64,000 nt of DNA from CAWEWH01 sp963812775 (GTDB taxonomy: Bacteria; Pseudomonadota; Alphaproteobacteria; Rhizobiales; Beijerinckiaceae), in assembly GCA_963812775.1 (NCBI GenBank), contig CAWEWH010000002.1, positions 53,359 through 117,358 on the forward strand, in the 5' to 3' direction. A program made the translations under genes and the position numbers. Each line of letters starts with the position of its first letter. The stretch's first letter is position 1. The notes under the pieces were generated by a model. That model was given only the letters and a program-made list of their open reading frames with translations. It was not told the DNA's origin and did no database searches. Of the stretch, positions 19,483 to 28,504 are shown in pieces.

Positions 19483-19612
19483 GCTGACCCCCGTGTCGAT
19501 AAAACAGTTGGAACTTGATGGAGCGGAACTTTACACTGCCTCGCAGGACGGTAGCGAGTAGCCCTCGACCAGTAGCGCGCCCGCTGCGAGCCTTCGAGAA
19601 AAGGGGAGGGGC

Positions 19613-20671
19613 GTGAGTCAGAATATCGTCGCCGACACGGCGGAGCGCATCTTCGCCGACCTCGCCGATCCTCTCACCATCAACCGCGCCAAGGATGGCA
19701 GCTGGCAGGCGCCGCTGTGGAAGGCGCTCGCCGAGGCCGGCCTGCCGCTTGCCTGGGTGGCGGAGGAGCAGGGCGGCGCCGGCGCCTCGCTCGCCGAGGG
19801 CTTCGACGTGCTGACGGCGGCCGGCCGCTTCGCGCTGCCGGTGCCGCTCGTCGAGACCATGCTGGCCGGCTGGCTGCTGGGCAAAGCCGGCATCGGCTCG
19901 CCCGAGGGCGCCATGACCGTGGCACCGACGCGGCCCAAGGATCGCATCACGCTCAACGCCGACGGCACGCTCGGCGGCACGGCGCGCCAGGTGCCGTTCG
20001 CCGGCGCGAGCGCCCATATCGCCGTGCTTGCGCACGGGCCGGGCGGTGCCAGCATCGCGCTGGTCAAGACCTCCGACTGCCGGCTCGTGCCGGGCGAGAG
20101 CCTCGCGGGCGATCCCCGCGACGAGGTGATCTTCGACAAGGTGAAGCCGCTTAAGACCGGCAAGGCGCCGTCCGGCTTCGACCAGGACGCGGTGCTGCTC
20201 ATGGGCGGCGTCGCCCGCAGCCTGCAGATCGCCGGGGCGCTGGCGGCGGCGCTCGATATCGCGGTGCGCTATTCCGGCGAGCGCGTCGCCTTCGAGCGGC
20301 CGATCGGCAAGTTCCAGGCGGTGCAGCACAACCTGGCGAAGCTCGCCGGCGAGACCGCCGCGGCGCTGGCGGCGGCCGGCTCGGCCGCCGACACCATCGC
20401 CAATGCCGAGGCGTTCGACGACAGCGTCTTCCTGGAGGCGAGCGCCGCCAAGATCCGCTGCGGCGAGGCGGCCGAGCAGGGGGCGGCCATCGCCCACCAG
20501 GTGTTCGGCGCCATCGGCTTCACCCGCGAGCACATCCTGCACCGTTTCACCTTGCGGGCCTTGAGCTGGCGCGACGATTTCGGTCACGAGAGCCATTGGG
20601 CGCTGGCGCTCGGCAACAAGGTGGCGAGGGACGGCGCCGACGAATTGTGGCCCATGTTGGCGGCCCGCTAG
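19613..20671 (+). CDS. Acyl-CoA dehydrogenase (small partner-like subunit)
   Basis: GTG 19613 follows an AGGGGAGGGG site. The 352-residue protein lacks frameshifts. It has the N-terminal helical domain (WVAEEQGGAGASLAEG), a reduced middle domain and the C-terminal domain with RVAFERPIGKFQAVQHNLA and QVFGAIGFTREH. The usual catalytic Glu position is not clearly conserved, and with the second dehydrogenase directly downstream this looks like the two-gene ACAD pairs used for steroid or aromatic acyl-CoA (heterotetrameric FadE type). That pairing is inference. Confidence 0.85.
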   Translation: MSQNIVADTAERIFADLADPLTINRAKDGSWQAPLWKALAEAGLPLAWVAEEQGGAGASLAEGFDVLTAAGRFALPVPLVETMLAGWLLGKAGIGSPEGAMTVAPTRPKDRITLNADGTLGGTARQVPFAGASAHIAVLAHGPGGASIALVKTSDCRLVPGESLAGDPRDEVIFDKVKPLKTGKAPSGFDQDAVLLMGGVARSLQIAGALAAALDIAVRYSGERVAFERPIGKFQAVQHNLAKLAGETAAALAAAGSAADTIANAEAFDDSVFLEASAAKIRCGEAAEQGAAIAHQVFGAIGFTREHILHRFTLRALSWRDDFGHESHWALALGNKVARDGADELWPMLAAR

Positions 20672-20693
20672 CGCAATTTTGAGGGGTTGATCC

Positions 20694-21859
20694 GTGAGCA
20701 CCGTTCTCAATTTCGAGCAAATGCGCCTGCCGCCCGAATGCGACCGCTGCGCAAGCGACGTGCGCGCGTTCATCGCCGAGGAGGTGGCGGCCGGCACCTT
20801 CGATCCGCACAATCCCAAGCGCGAGGACATGGACAGCCGCGAGTTCAGTCGCAAGCGCATCGGCGCTCGCGGCTGGATCGGCATGACCTGGCCCAAGAAA
20901 TATGGCGGCCACGAGCGCAGCTTCCTCGAGCGCTACGTGGTGACCGAGGAGTTCCGCGTCGCCAACGCGCCGGTCAGGCGCCATTTCACGGCCGACCGGC
21001 AGAGCGGCCCGGTGCTGATCAAGTACGCGCAACGAGAAGATCAAGATGGATATCCTGCCGCGCATCTGCCGCGGCGAATTGTGCTTCGCCATCGGCATGA
21101 GCGAGCCGGGCTCCGGCTCCGATCTCTTCGCCGCCAAGACCAAGGCCACCAAGACGGACGGCGGCTGGCTCGTCAACGGCACCAAGATCTGGACCTCGGG
21201 CGCCCACGTCGCCGACTACATGCTCGCCATCTTCCGCACCTCGCCGCCCACCAAGGAGAACCGCCGCCACGGGCTCACCCAGTTCCTGGTCGACATGAAG
21301 ACGCCGGGCATCAAGTGCAACCCGATCGAGCAGCTCACCGGCCAGCGCGACTTCAACGAGGTGGTGTTCACCGACGCCTTCATGCCGGACGACGCACGTG
21401 CTCGGCGAGATCGACGGCGCCTGGAAACAGGCAACGAGCGAGCTCGCCTACGAGCGCTGCGGGCCGGAGCGGTTCCTCGAGACGTTCTACGTGCTGCCGG
21501 AACTGGTGCGCGCCGCCGGCAACGAGCCGGACGTGCGCACGGCCGAGGGCGTTGGCCGCCTCGTGGCCCAGCTGCACACCATGCGGCGCATGTCGGTGTC
21601 GGTGGCCGGCATGCTGCACGCCGGCAAGGAGCCCGTCGTCGAGGCGTCGATCGTCAAGGACATGGGCACCATCTGGGAGCAGCAGCTGCCCCACAAGGCG
21701 CGTTCGCTCGCCGCCTTCCTGGAGCCGGACAGCTCCAATCATCCGACCTTGGAGAAGCACCTCGCCTTCGCCACCACGGTGGCGCCGAAGCTGACCATCC
21801 AGGGCGGCACCACGGAAATCCTGCGCGGCATCATCGCGCGCGGGTTGGGGTTGAGGTGA
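20694..21859 (+). CDS. Acyl-CoA dehydrogenase, second subunit (two frameshifts)
   Basis: Starts GTG 20694, 22 bp after the first dehydrogenase, so one operon. Extra bases near 21029 (before NEKIKMDILPRIC) and near 21397 (before HVLGEIDGAWK) split it into three frames. Removing one base at each gives 387 residues with the full ACAD architecture: MTWPKKYGG, the FAD/substrate motif FAIGMSEPGSGSDLF, IWTSGAH and the C-terminal IQGGTTEILRGIIARGLGL. Enzymes of this class introduce an alpha-beta double bond in acyl-CoA and pass electrons to ETF. Confidence 0.85.
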
Positions 21860-21906
21860 GCGGACGCACAATCGCGCGGCTGCCCGCGCGTCGCAGCCGC
21901 CACGAA

Positions 21907-22161
21907 CTACTCGTACACTGCGGCTGCGCTTAGGATATCGGCAAAGAGGCGCCAGCTCGGTTCTCTAGGCACCGCATCTCCAATATTGCGATAGTATCCG
22001 TCCATGACTTCGGTCCAAGCCGCCATGGCTTCCAAGAAGCGAGGCAGGGTATCATTTTCCCAAGTGGCAGGCTTTTCTCTCAGGCTCCTTTCCAGCTCAC
22101 GAACGACTGCGACGAAGTCTTCCTTTGATCGGACCTTCTCGTTTGGGATTTCATCTCGCAT
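21907..22161 (-). CDS. DUF7660-like small protein
   Basis: 84 residues starting MRDEIPNEKVRSKEDF. The pattern KEDFVAVVRELERSL, WENDTLPRFLEAM, MDGYYRN and PSWRLFADILSAAAVYE matches small proteins I recall as DUF7660, often near polymorphic-toxin or defence genes. Here it sits alone between catabolic genes in opposite orientation to both neighbours. No toxin gene is adjacent. Function unknown. Confidence 0.6.
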   Translation of the reverse strand: MRDEIPNEKVRSKEDFVAVVRELERSLREKPATWENDTLPRFLEAMAAWTEVMDGYYRNIGDAVPREPSWRLFADILSAAAVYE

Positions 22162-22252
22162 GTTGGCTGCCTCGTGACTTCAGCAAAGGCTGCCATAACG
22201 TGAGGAACATCATAAGTCTCTACGCGCAACGAGCTGGGCTCGCGCGAAGGTA

Positions 22253-23521
22253 ATGAACTCGGCGGAACCACTCCTGAAAGCCATGTTCGCGGCCGCCGTC
22301 GAGGCGGCCCGCGCGCCCGACACCATCGCCAAGGCGCTGCCCGCACCGCCCACCGGCAAGACGGTGGTGCTCGGCGCTGGTAAGGCCTCCGGCCACGTGG
22401 CCGCGACGGTGGAGCGCCTGTGGCAGGGGCCGCTCTCCGGCCTCGTGGTGACGCAGGAAGGTTACGCGCTTCCGTGCCCGCGGATCGAGGTCGTCGAGGC
22501 CACGCATCCGACCCCCGGCGAGGCGGGGGCCGCGGCTGCCGCCCGCATGCTGGAGATGGCGCGCGGTCTCGGGCCTGACGATCTGGCGCTGTGCCTCATC
22601 TCGGGCGGCGCCTCGGCGCTGCTGCCGGCGCCGGCCGGAAACATCACGCTGGCCGACAAGCAGGGGCTCACCGGGGCGCTCTTGAAGAGCGGCGCCACCA
22701 TCCACGAGATCAATTGCGTCAGGAAGCATCTCTCCCGCATCAAGGGCGGACGGCTTGCCGCCGCCTGCACCCCGGCCAGTGTCGTCGCGCTCATCGTCTC
22801 GGATGTGCCAGGCGACGATGTCGCGGTGATCGGCTCGGGTCCCACAGCGCCCGACGCCTCGACGCGCGCCGAGGCGCGGGCGGTGCTCGCCCGCCACGGC
22901 ATCCCGCCGCCGGCCTCTGTCGCCGCCTGGCTCGCCGCGCCGGACGCAGAGACGCCGAAACCCGGCGATCCGCTGTTCAGCCGCGTCACCAACACGATCG
23001 TGGCGACACCGCGTCTGGCACTGGAAGCGGCAGCCGAAGTTGCGCGCCGGGCGGGCTTTGTGCCGCTGATCCTCGGCGATGCCATCGAGGGGGAGGCGCG
23101 GGAGGTCGGGCGCGCCCACGCGGAGATCGTGCGACAGGTGCTGCGCCAGGATGGGCCTGTCGCGCCACCCTGCGCTCTGATCTCGGGCGGCGAGACCACC
23201 GTCACGGTCAAGGGCGACGGCCGCGGCGGCCGCAACGTGGAATTCGCGCTTGGCTTCGCGCTGTCCCTCGGCGATGTGGCGGGCGTTCACGCCTTGGCGG
23301 CCGATACCGACGGCATCGACGGCGCGGCGGGCTGCGCCGGCGCCTTCGTCACGCCAGGCACCTTGGCGCGGGCCAGCTCCCTCGGCCACGATCCCAGCGC
23401 CCTCCTGGCGCGCAACGATGCCGGCCATTTCTTCGAAACGCTCGGCCAAGCCTTCGTGACCGGCCCCACCTTCACCAACGTCAACGACTTCCGCGTCATC
23501 TTGATCGAAGCCTCAAGCTAG
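22253..23521 (+). CDS. Glycerate 2-kinase (MOFRL/DUF4147 family)
   Basis: 422 residues with the two domains of the GckA/TtuD-type glycerate kinase: DUF4147 (VLGAGKASGHVAATVE, LISGGASALLPAPA, KHLSRIKGGRLA) and the C-terminal MOFRL domain (LISGGETTVTVKGDGRGGRN, DTDGIDG). It phosphorylates D-glycerate to 2-phosphoglycerate in the cytoplasm. The stop codon TAG at 23519-23521 is the first TAG of the interspersed double-hairpin element that follows. Next to the 2-hydroxy-acid oxidase it could serve glyoxylate/glycerate metabolism. Confidence 0.9.
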   Translation: MNSAEPLLKAMFAAAVEAARAPDTIAKALPAPPTGKTVVLGAGKASGHVAATVERLWQGPLSGLVVTQEGYALPCPRIEVVEATHPTPGEAGAAAAARMLEMARGLGPDDLALCLISGGASALLPAPAGNITLADKQGLTGALLKSGATIHEINCVRKHLSRIKGGRLAAACTPASVVALIVSDVPGDDVAVIGSGPTAPDASTRAEARAVLARHGIPPPASVAAWLAAPDAETPKPGDPLFSRVTNTIVATPRLALEAAAEVARRAGFVPLILGDAIEGEAREVGRAHAEIVRQVLRQDGPVAPPCALISGGETTVTVKGDGRGGRNVEFALGFALSLGDVAGVHALAADTDGIDGAAGCAGAFVTPGTLARASSLGHDPSALLARNDAGHFFETLGQAFVTGPTFTNVNDFRVILIEASS

Positions 23522-23695
23522 TGTGGCGATTCCGAAATTCGCCCATGTCGATGGAGGCCCAGCAATGGAAGACTCAGCGAATTTCGAAATCATAAGCCAC
23601 GCCAGAAAAGATTGATTCTAGTGTGTTTTTTGAATTTGAAGTTCGCTCGGTTCGTGATCCAAGCAACGTGGCGAGCTTCAAATTCAGCACACTAG
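23518..23695. repeat. Double-hairpin interspersed element, copy 1
   Basis: About 178 bp bounded by CTAG at both ends. It holds two consecutive palindromes: hairpin 1 (TAGTGTGGCGATTCC... to ...GCCACGCCA, about 23519-23604) and hairpin 2 (TAGTGTG...GAATTTGAAG to CTTCAAATTC...CACACTA, 23619-23694). It is closely similar to the element at 32710-32875, including the GATTGATT spacer between hairpins. Its leading TAG is the stop codon of the kinase gene. The layout resembles a BIME (paired REP) or MITE. Confidence 0.85.
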
Positions 23696-23723
23696 CCGAG
23701 ATCGCGGGGGCACGGGGGAGCGC

Positions 23724-24806
23724 ATGAGCGACTTGCATTTCGAGACGTTGCACGAGCTGGTCAAGAAGGCCCGGCAGAATCTCAATCACAACATCTGGGA
23801 CTATGTGGTGGGCGGCTCGGAGACCGAGACGGCGGTCAGGCGCAATCGCCTTGCCCTGGACTCCATCGCCTTTCGGCCGCGCGTGCTGCGCGACGTGCGC
23901 GTGGTCGATGCCAAATGGGAGTTCCTCGGCCGGCCGCTGCGCCTTCCCGTCCTGCTCGCGCCGGTCGGCTCGCTCGAGCTGATCGGCGCCGGCGGCGGTG
24001 CCACCGCGGCGTCCGCGGCGGGTGAGTTCGGGGTCATCCACATGCTGAGCTCGGTGACGGAGCCCGGCCTCGAAGGCGTTGCCAAGGCGGCGCCGGAAGC
24101 GGCGCGCATCTTCCAGCTTTATGTCCACGGCGATACCGATTGGGTCGATGCCATCGTCGACCGCACCATGGCGGCCGGCTACATGGCGTTCTGCCTCACC
24201 GTCGACACCGCCCATTACAGCCGCCGCGAGCGCGACCTCGCCAAGCGGCATCTGCGCCGGCGCAACGCGCCGGGCCGCGAATACCTGATGGCGCTGAACT
24301 GGAAGGACGTTGAGCGCATCAAGCGCAAGCTCACCATCCCGCTCATCATCAAGGGCATCGCCACCGCCGAGGACACCAGGATCGCCATGGAGCACGGCGT
24401 CGACGTGGTCTACGTCTCGAACCACGGCGGCCGCCAGCTCGACCACGGGCGCGGCACAATGGACATGCTGCCGGAAATCCTCGACGTGACGCGCGGCCGC
24501 GCCAAGATCATCGTCGATGGTGGCTTCAATCGCGGCAGCGACGTGGTCAAGGCGCTGGCGGCCGGGGCCGATCTCGTCGGCATGGGGCGGATGCAGTGCT
24601 TCGGGCTCGCCGCTGACGGCCAGCGCGGCCTGGTACGCATGCTGGAGATCCTCGAGCACGAAGTGCAGACGTGCTTCGGCCTCCTCGGCATCACGCGCTG
24701 GAGCGAGCTCGACGGCTCGTTCATCTGCAAGGAGACACCGGTGCCGCCGAGCGGCTCACACAGCGCCTTTCCGCTGCTCAATCTCGGCGACGAGACATTC
24801 TATTGA
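23724..24806 (+). CDS. FMN-dependent alpha-hydroxy-acid oxidase/dehydrogenase (LldD/glycolate oxidase family)
   Basis: 360 residues. FMN and substrate motifs are visible: LLAPVGSLELIG, the QLYVHGD strand, IPLIIKGIATAEDT with the FMN-binding Lys, and the active-site VSNHGGRQLDHG near residue 235, containing the catalytic His and Arg. DGGFNRGSDVVKALAAGADLVGMGR closes the barrel. The family oxidises L-lactate, glycolate or mandelate-type 2-hydroxy acids. It starts 28 bp after the double-hairpin element. Confidence 0.9.
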   Translation: MSDLHFETLHELVKKARQNLNHNIWDYVVGGSETETAVRRNRLALDSIAFRPRVLRDVRVVDAKWEFLGRPLRLPVLLAPVGSLELIGAGGGATAASAAGEFGVIHMLSSVTEPGLEGVAKAAPEAARIFQLYVHGDTDWVDAIVDRTMAAGYMAFCLTVDTAHYSRRERDLAKRHLRRRNAPGREYLMALNWKDVERIKRKLTIPLIIKGIATAEDTRIAMEHGVDVVYVSNHGGRQLDHGRGTMDMLPEILDVTRGRAKIIVDGGFNRGSDVVKALAAGADLVGMGRMQCFGLAADGQRGLVRMLEILEHEVQTCFGLLGITRWSELDGSFICKETPVPPSGSHSAFPLLNLGDETFY

Positions 24807-25093
24807 GCCGAAGAGCCGCGGTGAAGAGGCCGGCGAATGCTCCCGGTATGCGCATCGGGATTGTTCTTGAGGAACGTCTGGATCGAGGTGCGGCACGCAT
24901 ATGACAGCCGCCCCATGCTGCGATGGAAGCATTGCGCCAGCTCAGGACTGTACGGCTGCATCGGGAAGCAGAAATTGAAATAGTCGCCGGTGCAGTCGCG
25001 GCGCAGTTCCGCTTCTTCGCGCGGCGTTATCGCGCTCGCCGTCGTCGCGGCTGCGAGCGACGCAGCCGCTAGTATCAAAGCCATCAGCTTCAT
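24800..25093 (-). CDS. Small secreted cysteine-containing protein (97 aa)
   Basis: Starts MKLMALILAAASLAAATTASA, a Sec signal peptide. The mature part has four cysteines in RRDCTGDYFNFCFP, AQCFHRSM and SYACRTS, a pattern I recall from Rhizobiales cysteine-rich-repeat proteins. The 3' end overlaps the convergent oxidase by 7 bp. A longer in-frame start at 25201 exists but would bury the signal peptide. Function unknown. Confidence 0.68.
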   Translation of the reverse strand: MKLMALILAAASLAAATTASAITPREEAELRRDCTGDYFNFCFPMQPYSPELAQCFHRSMGRLSYACRTSIQTFLKNNPDAHTGSIRRPLHRGSSAQ

Positions 25094-25847
25094 GATGCAG
25101 CGTCCCAATGTCCCGATGGCGCGAGGATGCCGCCGTAAGCTTAACAAACCGCAAAAGCGCGACCGCTCGTCGCGCGGATATGTCAAGCTTGTGCGCAACA
25201 CTTTTCAACTGATGCGGGGATGCGTCCTTGTTCTTCTTGACACCCGCGCGCGTCTGATTCAGCATCATGACACTGCACCGTCGAGGTCCGTTGGGCCTTT
25301 GGCTCAGGGGCTTCGGGGGCGAGCGCTCCTGACAGCTTGGTTGCAATTCAACTGTTGCAAATCACGCGGTCAAGAGCGGCAGTGAGGCGGGCATTGCTCG
25401 AGCGATATCGTCGCTCGCGCAATTGGGGCCCGTGCAACATTGGTGAGGAGGATGACTCCACCGGGCATACGAGGCTGACCTTGCCGAACGGGCAAGGTCA
25501 ACGGTGCAAGCGGCGGATCGCGCAGCTGCAAGCCGCCACATGTGCCGCCGAAAATCAGGTGATGGAAGCGAGACAAGGACGCGAAGGCCAAGCGCTCGGA
25601 GTCTCGATATACACTCTGGTCAATCCAGAAATCCTTCGCAGAGCGAAGATCAAGGGCCCCGCTGATGCTTGAATGCACCGGGGCCCACAATTTTGCGGCT
25701 CACACTTTTGCGTTTCCCCTGAATTCCAGACAATCGGGCTGACTGGCTTCGCCAGTGCCTTTGGGCCACGCACGGGCTTGCGTCGGCGCAGGCTTGCCGC
25801 TTGAACATTGGTCCGTTCGGCCTTCGCGCTACACCCAGGAGGTATCC
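25094..25847. other. Long intergenic region with hairpins
   Basis: About 750 bp without a convincing gene; overlapping frames on both strands have no family character. Two inverted repeats are present: GACCTTGCC-GAACG-GGCAAGGTC at about 25477-25499, and GGGCCCCG/CGGGGCCC arms at 25654-25661 and 25679-25686. Neither has a clear U-run. Confidence 0.5.
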
Positions 25848-27152
25848 ATGTTGCGCCGGGAATTCCTCGCCGCGAGCGCGGCAATCACCGCCGCAACAGC
25901 CCTCGGCCATGTCCCGGCCTCGGCGCAGGCGGCCGGTGGGCGCGTGTCGCGCACCACGACGCGCATTGCGGGTTTTGCGGGCGACGAGCTCGACTTCCAG
26001 CTCATGCGCTCGCTCGGCGCGGCGAGCTACGGCGGCGCGGCGGCCGGCGAGGTGTTTGCCGCCCGCGCCGCGATCCCCGGCGATGATCCCTATGCCTGGC
26101 CGCCGGCCTTCGCGGCGCTCGGCGGCCGCGTTGCCAAGCTGGGGGAGGCGGCGCTTGCCGCCAAGCGCATCGTCAGCGCCCGCGAGCATCTCCTGCGCGC
26201 CTCCATGTACTACCGCGCGGCGGAGTATTTTGCCGATCCTTTCGGACGAGACAGCCGCGAATGGGGATTGGCGAGCCGCAACGCCTTCATCGCAGCCGCC
26301 AAGCTGATGACCGACCACGTCGAGCCGGTCACCGTCACCTTCGAAGGCGTGCCGCTGCCGGGCTATTTCATGACGCCGCTCGGCGGTGCCCGCGGCGGAC
26401 GTACCATCGTGGTGCTTACCGGCTTCGACGGCACCGGCGAGGAACTGTATTTCGAGGCGGCGGTGGCGGGCCTGGCGCGGGGCTACAACGTCTTTGCCTG
26501 CGAGGGGCCGGGCCAGGCCGGGCTCATGCGTTTCCACCCGGAGGTCAAGTTCCGCCCCGACTACGAGAAGCCGGTCGCCGCCATGCTCGATATGGCACTG
26601 GCGCGGCGCGATGTCTCAGCCGACAAGCTTGCCCTCTACGGCATCAGCTTCGGCGGCTATTTCGTTACCCGAGCCGGTGAGCACGATCAGCGCATCAGGG
26701 CGCTCATCGTCAATTCGCCGATCATCGACCTCTTCCGTTTCATCGCCGGCTTCGTCGGACCCGAGCTTGCCGCCAACCCACCGCCGGTGACGCTCGCGGA
26801 GATCGACACCATTCCGGACGCGCAGATGCCGCGCACCATGAAGCTCGCCTTCAAGCAGGCCTGCCGGCGTTTCGGCGTCGACAGCTTCGCCGGCTGGATG
26901 CAGCGCCTCAAGGATTTCAACGCCGAGGCCGGGCTGGCGCAGATCCGTTGTCCGTCGCTTCCCATGGTGGGGGCCGGCGAGGGCGGCGAGGCAATGGCGC
27001 AGTTCGAGCGCTACGCCGCGAAGGTCTCGGGCCCGGTGACCAAGCGGCTGTTCACGACGGAGGAGGGGGCCGACATGCACTGCCAGCTCGGCAATCTGCC
27101 GCTCTCCTGCGCGGTCGTGTACGACTGGCTCGACGAGCTGTTCGGGGTCTGA
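25848..27152 (+). CDS. Secreted alpha/beta hydrolase (dienelactone/FrsA-like)
   Basis: ATG 25848 follows a perfect AGGAGG. The N-terminus MLRREFLAASAAITAATALGH is a signal peptide with an R-R-x-F-L start, so Tat export is likely. The 434-residue hydrolase has VVLTGFDGTGEE, the nucleophile elbow YGISFGGYF near residue 265, an acid region and a late His (ADMHCQLG). The helical domain before residue 170 resembles the cap of 2,6-dihydroxypseudooxynicotine hydrolase-like enzymes. Those cleave C-C bonds in some cases; the substrate here is unknown. Confidence 0.8.
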   Translation: MLRREFLAASAAITAATALGHVPASAQAAGGRVSRTTTRIAGFAGDELDFQLMRSLGAASYGGAAAGEVFAARAAIPGDDPYAWPPAFAALGGRVAKLGEAALAAKRIVSAREHLLRASMYYRAAEYFADPFGRDSREWGLASRNAFIAAAKLMTDHVEPVTVTFEGVPLPGYFMTPLGGARGGRTIVVLTGFDGTGEELYFEAAVAGLARGYNVFACEGPGQAGLMRFHPEVKFRPDYEKPVAAMLDMALARRDVSADKLALYGISFGGYFVTRAGEHDQRIRALIVNSPIIDLFRFIAGFVGPELAANPPPVTLAEIDTIPDAQMPRTMKLAFKQACRRFGVDSFAGWMQRLKDFNAEAGLAQIRCPSLPMVGAGEGGEAMAQFERYAAKVSGPVTKRLFTTEEGADMHCQLGNLPLSCAVVYDWLDELFGV

Positions 27153-27203
27153 GACGCCGACAGACGAAGGATGACAGACAAGAGAGGCCCCTGTCCTCGT
27201 CCG

Positions 27204-28336
27204 TCAGTCTAGCGTCGCCAAGAGCCCCGCCATCAACCGGCCGCGGTCGACGAGGCTCTTCACCTCGATGTGCTCGTCGAGCGTATGGGCGCCGTTGCCC
27301 ACGACGCCGAGGCCGTCGAGGGTCGGGATGCCCATGGCGCCGGTGAAATTGCCGTCCGAGCCGCCGCCGCGGCTGCCGTGCGGCAGCTCGAAGCCGAGCA
27401 TGCCCGCGATGGCCCGCGCCTTCTCGTGGAGCGCCAGGGTGCCGGGCTGGCCCGGCGGCCACACCGGGCGCGTCACGCCGCGCGTCACCGTGAAAGTCAC
27501 GTCCTCGCGCGTGCCCGACAGTTTCAGCATGCGCTCGACGCCCTGGTCGAGGTCCTCCTGGCGCTTGGCCATGCTCAGCACTTCGCCCGTGGCGCGCGAG
27601 GGCACGCAATTGACCCACTCGCCGCCGCGCACGACGCCGACGCTGAACGTGCAGTCGGGCCCGGTCATCGCCTCGATGGCCAGGATCTGCCGCGCCAGCT
27701 CGCGGATGGCGGATCGTCCCTCGGCCAGCCGCGCCCCGGCATGGCTCGGCCGGCCCGTCGCCTCGAGATTGAAGCGGGCGATGGCGTAGCGGCCGGTGAC
27801 CACCCCGAAGGCGCCCGAGGCCGGCTCCGGCACCAGCACGTATTTGTGGCGCGCCGCTTCCGTCTCGATCAGCTCGCGGACCGAGGGCGTGCCGACCTCC
27901 TCGTCGGGAGTGAACAGCACGGTGACGGGCAGCGGCGTCTCGATGCCGGCGCGGGCAAGCTGGCGGATGGCTTCGAGCGCAATGTAGTTGCCGCCCTTCA
28001 TGTCGAAGATGCCGGGGCCGTAGCACTTGCCGTCCTCGCGCCGCCACTTAGCGTCTCGAGCGTGCCGACGGGATGCACGGTGTCCATGTGGCCGGCGATG
28101 AGAATGCCGGGCTCGCCGGCGCGCTTGTGGGGGAAGCGCGCCCTCACCGAGCCGCCGAAACCCATGCGGCCGGGGATGCGCTCGATCGAAGCGCCCATGG
28201 CGGCGAGCTCGCCCGCCGCAAGGTCGATCATGCGGTCGACGGCGGCGGCGTCATAGGTCGGGCTCTCGCATTCGACCCAGACGCGCAGGCCCTTGAGCAT
28301 GGTCTCGGCGTCGAACGGCAGATTGGCGGGGTTCAT
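27204..28336 (-). CDS. M20 family metallopeptidase (one frameshift)
   Basis: Starts ATG 28336. The N-terminal part ends at the metal motif GHMDTVHPVGTLETL, where a base is missing near 28053; the remainder continues KWRREDGKCYGPGIFDMKGG. Restoring the base gives 377 residues. Metal ligands are visible in GHMDTVH, GIFDMKGG, TPDEEVG, VPEPA and late in GNGAHTLDE. This is the carboxypeptidase G2-like branch of M20. Substrate unknown; it converges on the hydrolase. Confidence 0.85.
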
Positions 28337-28504
28337 GGGTGGCCTACTCCACGGCGCATGCGGCGCTACAGCCGACCCTAATACTTTGTAAACAGGTTTG
28401 GGATCAATGTGGCGGACCGGGCCACCAAGCGACACGAGAGTTTCCGCGGAAACCCATCCGAGACTGCCCTTCCGGCAGCACTCATTCGTCAACCAGTTGT
28501 TGCG

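Noticed and set aside
25337..25690. Two overlapping ORFs (111 and 106 codons) as genes
   Set aside because: They overlap on opposite strands, lack ribosome sites and show no family character.
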